Assembly (NCBI GenBank): GCA_026770585.1
Contig: MU646309.1
Coordinates: forward strand, 1,199,016-1,209,463
Length of the DNA stretch: 10,448 nt
Origin: Baffinella frigidus
Lineage: Eukaryota > Cryptophyceae > Cryptomonadales > Baffinellaceae
Direction of reading: 5' to 3'
Below the pieces are notes generated by a model, which ran no database searches, was not told the DNA's origin, and saw only the letters and a program-made list of their open reading frames with translations. Every line of letters begins with the position of its first letter. Position 1 is the stretch's first letter. Positions 5,265 to 10,125 of the stretch are shown here, in pieces. Both the position numbers and the translations under genes were made by a program.

Positions 5265-5335
5265 GGCAAATGAAAAATCGCACATGGAGGTTACTGGCGA
5301 GGCATTTGCGGAACTGGCCAGAGATGCTGAAGACC
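5265..5335 (-). repeat. Echo of the 5465-5555 exon (SGQFRKCLASNLHVRFF)
   Basis: Roughly 60-nt degenerate copy of the 3' two-thirds of the 5465-5555 exon, with the reading frame kept (ISGQFRKCLASNLHVRFF). It is preceded by CATATGGTCTTCAG, which resembles an acceptor and repeats the sequence next to the 5104-5204 exon. It could be a weak alternative exon. Confidence 0.62.
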
Positions 5336-5349
5336 ATATGGTACAGTTG

Positions 5350-5440
5350 CCCTCAACCCTGAACCCTGAACACTGAACAATGAACAATGGACAACAAACA
5401 ATAAACAATGAATAATACATGATAAAGGATAAAGGATAAA
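5350..5440. repeat. Thirteen-heptamer ladder drifting from CCCTGAA to GGATAAA
   Basis: Thirteen consecutive 7-nt units keep exact 7-nt spacing while the unit changes step by step: CCCTCAA, CCCTGAA, CACTGAA, CAATGAA, then CAATAAA, TGATAAA and finally GGATAAA twice. The octamer ACAGTTGC occurs on both sides (5343-5350 and 5440-5447). It lies in an intron of the minus-strand gene. Confidence 0.9.
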
Positions 5441-5464
5441 CAGTTGCAAGGCAAAATCGCGCAC

Positions 5465-5555
5465 CGAGGTTCCTGGCGAGAAATTGGCGAAGCTGGCCGG
5501 AGATGTTGTCGTGTCCGACAGTCACGTCCTTCGGCGCCGCCAGGTCGATCGCCGC
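5465..5555 (-). CDS. Internal exon preceded by a CT-microsatellite polypyrimidine tract
   Basis: Exon of 91 nt (30 codons + 1) between acceptor CACGCTACAG and donor GTGCGC. Peptide: AAIDLAAPKDVTVGHDNISG then QLRQFLARNL. The long CT/GC/AC microsatellite at 5561-5740 lies directly upstream on the sense strand, so it could serve as the pyrimidine tract. The 3' half is echoed three times downstream (5265-5335, about 5037-5077, about 4930-4970). Family unknown. Confidence 0.65.
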
Positions 5556-5566
5556 CTGTAGCGTGT

Positions 5567-5651
5567 GCGTGTGTGTGTGTCAGAGAGAGCGCGCGCGCGC
5601 GAGCGCGCGCGAGAGAGAGAGAGAGAGGGAGAGAGAGAGAGAGACAGACAG

Positions 5652-5692
<41 letters not shown>

Positions 5693-5740
5693 TAAAGAAA
5701 GAGAGAGAGAGAGAGAAAAAGAAAGAGAAAGAGAGAGTCA
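5567..5740. repeat. Compound microsatellite (GT, GC, GA, GACA, GAAA)
   Basis: Plus strand: GT at about 5567-5580, GCGC at 5589-5610, GA at 5610-5643, GACA at about 5660-5692, then GA/GAAA to 5740. On the minus (sense) strand it is CT-rich and ends at the acceptor of the 5465-5555 exon. Frames across it are pure low complexity. Confidence 0.97.
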
Positions 5741-5867
5741 ACCAGGGTCAAAATTCAAGCAAGGCGGCCTCGCGTGCACGCGACCAAAAGTCAACCGTTT
5801 TGACGGATCCGGGTGTCCTGTGGTACAGGGATTGCTTGGAATTATTTTAATCTCGAGTAACCTATGT
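5741..5867. other. Unassigned stretch
   Basis: Mixed sequence between the microsatellite and the GTAAGT site, including TTGGAATTATTTTAAT. No exon or repeat could be supported. Confidence 0.4.
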
Positions 5868-5882
5868 ACTTACCCTCCCCTG
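5868..5882 (-). promoter_or_regulatory. Paired splice sites that could frame a 6-nt microexon
   Basis: Minus strand: CCTCTTCAG followed by GGGAGG followed by GTAAGTA. GTAAGTA is the closest match to the consensus eukaryotic 5' splice site in the window. Upstream there is no AG for about 163 nt of pyrimidine-rich sequence (6047 to 5882), the usual signature of an acceptor. Either a GGGAGG microexon (codons GR if phase 0) or one unpaired site is intended; sequence alone cannot tell. Confidence 0.4.
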
Positions 5883-5929
5883 AAGAGGAACCGTCCCGGT
5901 ACCGACGTGTCCGATTGAAACAAAAGTGG

Positions 5930-6236
5930 TAGGGGTGAAAACGAGTGGTGCGGGGAAGGAGGGGGAAGAGTCGCACGTGGGAGCAGCGGAAAGAGTGATA
6001 CGGTGGAGAAAAGAGTGGTACGGGTGAGGAGAGGCAAATGTGCTACGGAGGGGAAACGAGTGGCACGGGGGAGGACAGAAAAACGTGGTACGGGGGAGAA
6101 AACATATGGTACGGGAGAAACCAGTAGCACGGGGGAGGACGCTCCTGTGTGCGGCGGATCCGAGTGTTTGCTGGTACTAATCCTGCTCAGGAACAGAACA
6201 AGTCCTTTTGAGAAACGAGTGGCACGGGTGGGGGAC
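5930..6236. repeat. Degenerate minisatellite, GAGTGGYACGGGGGA units
   Basis: About a dozen loose units of 17-30 bp built on AAACGAGTGGCACGGGGGAG (plus strand), purine-rich throughout and pyrimidine-rich on the sense strand. At 6140-6175 it includes an echo of the 6237-6306 exon end (GGACGCTCCTG, minus reading RRTQER). The minus frame is open for over 80 codons but is repetitive Pro/Ser/Val/Leu, probably intronic. Confidence 0.8.
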
Positions 6237-6306
6237 GCTCCTGGGCGCGGCGGGAGTCGCGGATGTGCGCCCGCAGATCCTCGATCGCGTCCAGTGACCG
6301 ATGCAC
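6237..6306 (-). CDS. Internal exon, charged helix (VHRSLDAIEDLRAHIRDSRR)
   Basis: Exon of 70 nt (23 codons + 1) from acceptor GCTGGGCAG to a GAGC|GTCCCC donor. Peptide: VHRSLDAIEDLRAHIRDSRR then AQE, a strongly amphipathic, charged helix of the coiled-coil type. The donor is non-consensus apart from GT, and the frame stays open about 16 codons past it. An echo of its end lies at 6140-6175. Family unknown. Confidence 0.58.
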
Positions 6307-6337
6307 CTGCCCAGCCGCGTGTCAGCTGTCAAGTGTG

Positions 6338-6505
6338 AGGTGTAGGGTTTGGGGTTTGGGGTTTGGGGTTTGGGGTTTGGGGGGTTTGGGGTTTGGGGTT
6401 TGGGGTGTAGGGTTTAGGGTTTAGGGTTTATGGTTTAGGGTTTAGGGTTTCGGGTTTAGGGTTTCGGGTTCAGGGTTTAGTGTTCATGGCTTAGGGTTTC
6501 GGGGG
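6338..6505. repeat. Telomere-like array, TTTGGGG then TTTAGGG
   Basis: Plus strand. GGGGTTT heptamers at 6347-6408 are followed by TTTAGGG with TTTCGGG, TTCAGGG and TTTATGG variants to about 6503. The G4T3 part has well over four G4 tracts and should form G-quadruplex DNA on the plus strand. On the sense strand it is CCCCAAA/CCCTAAA within an intron. Confidence 0.97.
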
Positions 6506-6519
6506 GGCTGCTAGCGTCA

Positions 6520-6689
6520 GTCACCAACACCAACACCAACGGATTTTGGGGATGTGGGCTGCAGGAGGATGTTCAGGTAGAGCGGGTGTGAGATTGCCAA
6601 CACACGATTGAACCGTGCCGAGAGTTGACGTTATAGCACCAGTATCGTCAACGTTTGCAAACGCTGTTTTGTTTTCGTGGCCATCCGAT
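6520..6689 (-). CDS. Probable exon, frame uncertain
   Basis: The block follows acceptor TTGGGGCAG. One frame is open over about 55 codons: SDGHENKTAFANVDDTGAIT, then STLGTVQSCVGNLTPALPEH and further. A second frame at 6615-6559 reads RFNRVLAISHPLYLNILLQ, resembling the RFNARQ...RYLDILEQ end of the 1577-1746 exon. The two readings are exclusive. The first would need the preceding exon to end in phase 2, but the exon at 6997 ends in phase 0, so the join is unresolved. Several GT donors lie in the GTTGGT repeat at about 6520-6538. Confidence 0.42.
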
Positions 6690-6692
6690 CTG

Positions 6693-6990
6693 CCCCAACC
6701 CTAAACCCTGAACCGCTAACCCCTAAACCCTAAACCCTAAACCCTAAATCCTAAACCCTGAACCCTAAACCCTGAACCCTAAACCCTGAACCCTAAACCC
6801 TAAACCCTAAACCCTGAACCCTAAACCCTAAACCCTAAACCCCAAACCCTGAACCCTAACCCCTGAATCCTAGACCCTGAACCCTGAACCCTAAACCCTG
6901 AATCCTAGACCATGAACCCTGAACCCTGAACCCGAACCCCGAAACCCACCCTAAACCCTAAACCCTAAACCCTAAACCCTTAGACGGTGC
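6693..6990. repeat. Telomere-like array (CCCTAAA/CCCTGAA), fills an intron
   Basis: About 40 heptamers on the plus strand, mainly CCCTAAA and CCCTGAA with CCCGAAC and CCTAGAC variants. On the sense strand the array (TTTAGGG/TTCAGGG) runs from a few bases after donor GTACGTGC (6996) to acceptor GGGGCAG (6690), so a roughly 307-nt intron is almost wholly telomere-like repeat. Confidence 0.97.
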
Positions 6991-6996
6991 ACGTAC

Positions 6997-7095
6997 GTGG
7001 AGGTTGCGGTACAGCGGGGCCATGTCCACACCCGCCGCCTCCAAAGCAACCTGTTTTCCACCGTTACTTGAGTTACCGGAACTTCCACTTTTGCT
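6997..7095 (-). CDS. Internal exon with Ser/Gly linker and strong GTACGT donor
   Basis: Thirty-three codons end at donor CTCCAC|GTACGT. The first part is a Ser/Gly/Asn linker (SKSGSSGNSSNGG), followed by KQVALEAAGVDMAPLYRNLH. An AAAACAG acceptor at 7051-7053 would restrict the exon to VALEAAGVDMAPLYRNLH (54 nt, phase 0 to 0). TGA lies just upstream of 7095. The C-terminal half is the better-supported part. Family unknown. Confidence 0.55.
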
Positions 7096-7251
7096 TCAAG
7101 ACGTCTCACTCTCGACTTTTGGCGGGCACCTGTTATCGGATGGTCACACCCTGAAAGATTTCTCCGACGGTAGAGCGGTTTCAGGAAAAATATGTTAACC
7201 TCAAAAAGAGTGAAACAATGGCACAAAAAGGACGAATTGGTACTGAAATGG

Positions 7252-7392
7252 TTAACTTTGACCATTGGTGTCTTCTCTTCGCGTGGCCAACAGGTGTGAA
7301 ACCCGCTCTAGCTCCATTGAGAACTTCTCGATCTTGTCACGTGTAGATTGCTCTATGACCGCTGACGGCCCTTCAATTTCCAAACCCTTCAT
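7252..7392 (-). CDS. Coiled-coil-like exon (EQSTRDKIEKFSMELERVSHLL)
   Basis: A short frame opens at ATG 7392 and closes at TAA 7252. The likely exon is 7263-7386, from acceptor AAATGAAG to donor AATG|GTCAAAG (41 codons + 1). Peptide parts: GLEIEGPSAVIEQSTRDKIE and KFSMELERVSHLLATRREDT. Hydrophobics at i/i+3/i+4 and dense charges suggest a coiled coil. If 7386 is used, the intron to the 7430-7494 exon is only 43 nt and the phase (0) agrees. Its exit phase (1) does not match the simplest start of 6997-7095, so one boundary is wrong or an exon is missing. Confidence 0.55.
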   Translation of the reverse strand: MKGLEIEGPSAVIEQSTRDKIEKFSMELERVSHLLATRREDTNGQS

Positions 7393-7429
7393 TTTTCAAA
7401 GTACGCAATCGTGGGCCGAAGAACTCGAC

Positions 7430-7494
7430 CTTGCTACTTCGTCCCCCCCCGTCCAACTCCAGCGACCCCACCCCCGTCACTGAGTCCCCCGCCT
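7430..7494 (-). CDS. Internal exon (AGDSVTGVGSLELDGGGRSSK)
   Basis: Exon of 65 nt (2 + 63) with a very good acceptor, CCCTCTTTCGTTTTACAG, and donor AAG|GTCGAG. Peptide: AGDSVTGVGSLELDGGGRSS then K, flexible and Gly-rich. A CT microsatellite lies about 80 nt upstream on the sense strand. It is phase-compatible with the 7263-7386 exon. Confidence 0.58.
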
Positions 7495-7562
7495 CTGTAA
7501 AACGAAAGAGGGAGGCGGACGTCAGTGCTGTCTTCGGCAACCCCAGCCGCATGGGCTCTGGT

Positions 7563-7670
7563 TCACAGAGAGAGGGGGTGAGAGAGAGGGAGGGAGGGAG
7601 GGAGAGAGAGAGATGTGATGTCACACGGTTCCGTGAGAGATGTGCATCTCTCTCTCTTCCGTGAGAGATC
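7563..7670. repeat. GA/GGGA microsatellite with repeats and small hairpins
   Basis: GAGAGAGG and GGGA runs at 7566-7612. Then TGTGATGTCACA (7613-7624), a 13-bp direct repeat TTCCGTGAGAGAT at 7629-7641 and 7657-7669, and a small inverted repeat GAGAGATG/CATCTCTC (7635-7652). It lies in the intron upstream of the 7430-7494 exon. Confidence 0.85.
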
Positions 7671-7679
7671 TGAACGGCA

Positions 7680-8095
7680 CCGCGCGTGACAGGAAACGGA
7701 GCAATATGATGGATTGATGAAATGCGCAACACGATGGCGATGAGAGCACAATGATGCACGAATTCAAGTAGGGGAATCTAAATGTGTACCAAGTTTACAA
7801 CACCGCAAAAAGCTTTTCACACTAAGCTTTTCTGCAGACCATACCCCCTACACACAATGTAGGGGGGTTGCGGTTTGCACGCCCACTCTCTAGCATACGC
7901 GATTCTCATTTATGCGCTGCAGAACGAGTGACCTTGCTTCTGAAAGCGGATTTGCCGCAACCAAGCCCTGCCTGAACAAATCTAGTCTCCTCAAAATCAG
8001 GAGACCTGAACTTGACTTCCGTGGTGTGTGGGACACATTCGTGAACTTTTAGTATAAAAACGGTCTGTCAACCCGCCTAGGGGAGAGATAAATAA
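7680..8095. other. Gene-poor stretch with two hairpins
   Basis: AT-richer, non-repetitive sequence without a convincing exon on either strand. There is a stem CCCCCTACA/TGTAGGGGG (7844-7852 with 7858-7866, 5-nt loop) and a stem GTCTCCT/AGGAGAC (7985-7991 with 7999-8005, 7-nt loop). AAGCTTTT is repeated at about 7810 and 7824. It could be a large intron, or an intergenic space if the gene at 8576 ends there. Confidence 0.45.
8053..8060 (+). promoter_or_regulatory. TATA-box-like TATAAAAA
   Basis: TATAAAAA lies 37 nt before the ATG at 8097 on the plus strand. The spacing would leave only a very short leader. It may be chance in this AT-richer part. Confidence 0.25.
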
Positions 8096-8096
8096 G

Positions 8097-8432
8097 ATGA
8101 AGTTGGTGAAGAAGGAGGGGTCCGGCGAACCTAATGACACAGTCCCCCCCGCGCCGCGTTCCTGCGTCCACCACCACTTTCAGGCTTTCGGGATTTCGCG
8201 GCACGTGTGCCATAGTTACGCGCAGTCAAGTGTCGTGCTGTCACGTGCCGAACGCCTCACGGCTCGCAATTGCCTGACGGCGAACCTAATGACACGGTCC
8301 CCCCCGCGCCGCGTTCCTGCGTCCACCACCACTTTCAGGCTTTCGGGATTTCGCGGCACGTGTGCCATAGTTACGCGCAGTCAAGTGTCGTGCTGTCACG
8401 TGCCGAACGCCTCACGGCTCGCAATTGCCTGA
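8097..8432 (+). CDS. Doubtful plus-strand ORF across the 155-bp repeat
   Basis: An ATG frame starts MKLVKKEGSGEPNDTVPPAP and then runs through two copies of the 155-bp repeat. Because 155 is not a multiple of three, the same DNA is translated in two different frames, giving unrelated peptides. This is unlike a protein repeat. Only the first 25 codons look protein-like. A downstream exon or a non-coding transcript is possible. Confidence 0.2.
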   Translation: MKLVKKEGSGEPNDTVPPAPRSCVHHHFQAFGISRHVCHSYAQSSVVLSRAERLTARNCLTANLMTRSPPRRVPASTTTFRLSGFRGTCAIVTRSQVSCCHVPNASRLAIA

Positions 8433-8505
8433 CGGCGAACCTAATGACACGGTCCCCCCCGCGCCGCGTTCCTGCGTGCGCATTCACTTTCAGGCATTCG
8501 ACACT
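8125..8505. repeat. 155-bp tandem repeat, two full copies and a partial third
   Basis: The unit begins GGCGAACCTAATGACAC. Copies start at 8125, 8280 and 8435 (period exactly 155). Copies 1 and 2 are nearly identical; an A/G change in CACAGTCC/CACGGTCC is visible. Copy 3 follows to about 8477 and then diverges. The unit holds two CACGTG E-box-type hexamers and a C-run. On the minus strand each copy gives a 50-codon frame (MAHVPRNPESLKVVVDAGTR...; for example 8368-8216) that ends four bases before the next ATG. Confidence 0.95.
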
Positions 8506-8575
8506 TGACGGCACAATCAATTATTCAAAATGATGACAACTCCAACCAAACCAAAAACATCGTTGCCCACATTAC

Positions 8576-8751
8576 GCAAGCGAGCAACGCTTCGCGCCGC
8601 TTTCTAGACATGCGGGGGGGTCAACTGGAGACTCTTCGAATCCACTCAGATTTTCATGCCACGGCAAGTCCGCGTCAGGAAAAGTGTCAAACGCCGTGAT
8701 AGCTGCGCGGGATGGGGTTCTTGCTTTTAGATTTTTTTGAAGTGACACGGA
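8576..8751 (-). CDS. Exon, possibly the 3' end of a gene
   Basis: Block from acceptor AGGTTCCAG (8752-8754) in phase 0, matching the phase 0 end of the 8928-9127 exon. Peptide parts: SVSLQKNLKARTPSRAAITA, FDTFPDADLPWHENLSGFEE, SPVDPPACLESGAKRCSLA. The frame closes with TAA at 8572-8574. A GC|GTAATG donor overlaps that stop, so it is either a terminal exon or an exon leaving in phase 2. An alternative acceptor TCCCGCGCAG would drop the first 20 codons. The acidic Trp/His-containing middle looks genuinely coding. Confidence 0.58.
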
Positions 8752-8770
8752 CTGGAACCTGTGAAGGGTG

Positions 8771-8809
8771 TAAGACCTGGGCGTGCGAGAGCGAGAGAGA
8801 GAGAGTGAG

Positions 8810-8861
<52 letters not shown>

Positions 8862-8927
8862 CCCTGCCTGGATAGTGCACGAGCGAGCGAGCGAGCGAAA
8901 GAGAGAGAGAGAGAGAGATAGAGAGAC
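8771..8927. repeat. GA/GACA microsatellite flanked by an exon-end echo
   Basis: GA runs at about 8788-8841, GACA at 8842-8861, GAGC and GA at 8880-8925 (plus strand). AGACCTGGGCGTGCGAGAGCG at 8771-8791 (21 positions, one or more mismatches) repeats the boundary of the 8928-9127 exon at 8924-8944. The tract occupies nearly the whole 176-nt intron, starting at its GTCTCT donor. Confidence 0.92.
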
Positions 8928-9127
8928 CTGAGCGTGCACGAGCGCCTGCTCCCCAATGGTCTGCGAGGCACCGCGCAGCGACGCCAGCCACGCGTCCACT
9001 TCTGCCAGCGAGGCATCCAGCAGCTGCCTCGCCATCCCGGGAAGCGCCATGCTGACCCAGGCCGCGAGAAGAGGCGAGCGCAAGTGGCCCCGCAGGAGCC
9101 GTCGGAGCCGTTTGAGAGACGTTAGGC
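8928..9127 (-). CDS. Largest internal exon, Leu/Arg/Ala-rich helices
   Basis: Exon of 200 nt (2 + 198), from acceptor GATCCGCAGGCAG to donor GCTCAG|GTCTCT. Peptide parts: LTSLKRLRRLLRGHLRSPLL, AAWVSMALPGMARQLLDASL, AEVDAWLASLRGASQTIGEQ, ALVHAQ. It is long, low in codon oddities and strongly helical, with a basic first helix. It joins in phase to 9529-9593 (the codon completed across the intron is Gly). An in-frame ATG at 9161 upstream of the acceptor gives a 78-codon alternative start, and that upstream piece is duplicated at 9380-9420. Family not recognised. Confidence 0.75.
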
Positions 9128-9159
9128 CTGCCTGCGGATCAGGGTCGGCAAACGTCAAC

Positions 9160-9475
9160 ATTGTTTCTGGTCGGACGAGCCATGCTGATCACCACTTAAC
9201 AGCGGTCGAGTTCCTTTTCGCCTCAAAATCAAGGAAAAAATCCGGTTGGAATCCAGAGATATGGATAAGATTCTAGTACAAATCGTTTGAATGGACTGTA
9301 TCCGTGAAGCCCCCGGTGGCTGCTAAGTGGCGCGAGCCATGCTGGTCGGAAGAGACACGGTCCAAGAGGCTGCGGTCAGGCCCGCCTGCGGATCAGGATG
9401 CGCGAACGTCAGCATTGTTTCTGGTCAGATGAGCCATACTGGTCAGACGAGCCATGCTGGTCGGAAGAGACACGG
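9160..9475. repeat. Duplicated exon 5' flank and 18-bp tandem repeat
   Basis: GCCTGCGGATCAGG and GAACGTCAGCATTGTTTCTGG at about 9382-9425 repeat 9129-9172 with few changes. At 9421-9460 an 18-bp unit (CTGGTCAGAYGAGCCATR) occurs twice plus a partial copy, and 9168-9185 has a single copy. CATGCTGGTCGGAAGAGACACGG occurs at about 9339-9361 and 9454-9476 (described here as a 23-bp match). All lie in the intron between the exons 9529-9593 and 8928-9127. Confidence 0.8.
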
Positions 9476-9528
9476 CCCTCGAGTCTGAGGCGGGTCCGTG
9501 CAAGCCTTGAAGGTCCACAGCAGGTTAC

Positions 9529-9593
9529 CGAGAACGCCATGTTTTGCTTGGCGTGTCTCCGCATGGGAAATCACAGGGGAAAGCTCCGGAGTG
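9529..9593 (-). CDS. Internal exon with strong splice sites
   Basis: Exon of 65 nt (1 + 63 + 1) between the excellent acceptor CCTGTTTTTTGCGGCAG and donor GTAACC. Reading in the linked phase gives TPELSPVISHAETRQAKHGV then L. A second frame (HSGAFPCDFPCGDTPS...) is also open, but only the first matches the phases of both neighbours (phase 2 in from 9783-9820, phase 1 out to 8928-9127). Confidence 0.7.
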
Positions 9594-9699
9594 CTGCCGC
9601 AAAAAACAGGATGAAAACTCAGGCTCCTGGGAGGGGCAGTTCTTTGCATTCAGCATTTAGCCCGGAGCTCCTAGCTTTTTCTGCATGGTTGGCAACGAG

Positions 9700-9776
9700 G
9701 CTGTGTTTCGGATTTCGGTTTTCGGGTTTCGGGTTTCAGGTTTCGGGTATCGAGTTTCGGGTTTCGGGGTTCGGAG
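9700..9776. repeat. Telomere-like TTTCGGG variant array
   Basis: GGATTTCGG, TTTTCGGG, TTTCGGG, TTTCAGG and similar heptamers on the plus strand. On the sense strand they begin seven bases after donor GTGACA (9782) as GAACCCCGAAACCC, inside a 189-nt intron. Confidence 0.92.
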
Positions 9777-9782
9777 TGTCAC

Positions 9783-9820
9783 CAAGATGTCTCGTCGAGA
9801 GCCGGACGACTCTTCGCCCT
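9783..9820 (-). CDS. Small internal exon (RAKSRPALDETS)
   Basis: Exon of 38 nt (12 codons + 2) from acceptor CTGGCGTGGCAG to donor TTG|GTGACA. Peptide RAKSRPALDETS, with the split codon completed as Cys by the 9529-9593 exon. Phases match on both sides. Its small size limits confidence. The plus strand here also reads MSRREPDDSSPSATP, an alternative without supporting context. Confidence 0.5.
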
Positions 9821-9889
9821 CTGCCACGCCAGGTCACACGTGCGAAATTCAGAACGCGACATTTCGTGGTACTAAATGAGTGTGCTCAC

Positions 9890-9928
9890 CCCGGCAAAAC
9901 GCAACTCCTCGTCCTTTCCATGTCCGGG
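9890..9928 (-). CDS. Small internal exon (PGHGKDEELRFAG)
   Basis: Exon of 39 nt, phase 0 to 0, from acceptor AATGTAAAAG to donor CCGGG|GTGAGC. It encodes PGHGKDEELRFAG. The upstream intron would be only 29 nt and contains CACTAAT, a branch-point-like word. Phase agrees with both neighbours. Confidence 0.48.
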
Positions 9929-9957
9929 CTTTTACATTAGTGCAAAAAAAACGGTAC

Positions 9958-10079
9958 ACGATTGAAACCATACGTGCATTCCCACTGGTGACCTGGCGTG
10001 GGACACAGCCCAACTCTCTTCTGATTACTTCGTCCTTTCACGTCACTGATCGTGCCCAGAAAATACGCATGCGTACACC
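9958..10079 (-). CDS. Internal exon, first clear exon of the window on the minus strand
   Basis: Exon of 122 nt (2 + 120) from acceptor CCCGATCTTGCAG to donor CGT|GTACCG. Peptide parts: CTHAYFLGTISDVKGRSNQK and RVGLCPTPGHQWECTYGFNR, with Cys and aromatic residues suggesting a small folded module. The frame is open further upstream (FDHSRELSFAKPDLAG), so the acceptor could lie higher. It stops (TAA) six codons past the donor if unspliced. Family unknown. Confidence 0.6.
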
Positions 10080-10125
10080 CTGCAAGATCGGGTTTTGCGA
10101 AACTTAGTTCACGACTGTGATCGAA

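Noticed and set aside
5444-5850. Plus-strand frames rich in RERERE/TDRQTD
   Set aside because: Translation of GA and GACA microsatellites.
5870-6130. Minus-strand 86-codon frame as an exon ending at GTAAGT
   Set aside because: The peptide is an imperfect Pro/Val/Leu/Ser repeat made by the minisatellite and the DNA behaves like a long polypyrimidine tract, so an intron is more likely.
6997-7392. Dynein heavy-chain tail as the identity of the helical exons
   Set aside because: The order of a charged helix (KIEKFSMELERVSHLL) followed by APLYRN loosely recalls the dynein stem, but no diagnostic motif follows and the exon joins here are uncertain. Too weak to name.
9398-9940. 180-codon plus-strand frame
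   Set aside because: It crosses the 18-bp tandem repeat and the TTTCGGG array (giving RFSGFGFQVSG-type repeats) and lies antisense to five phase-matched exons.
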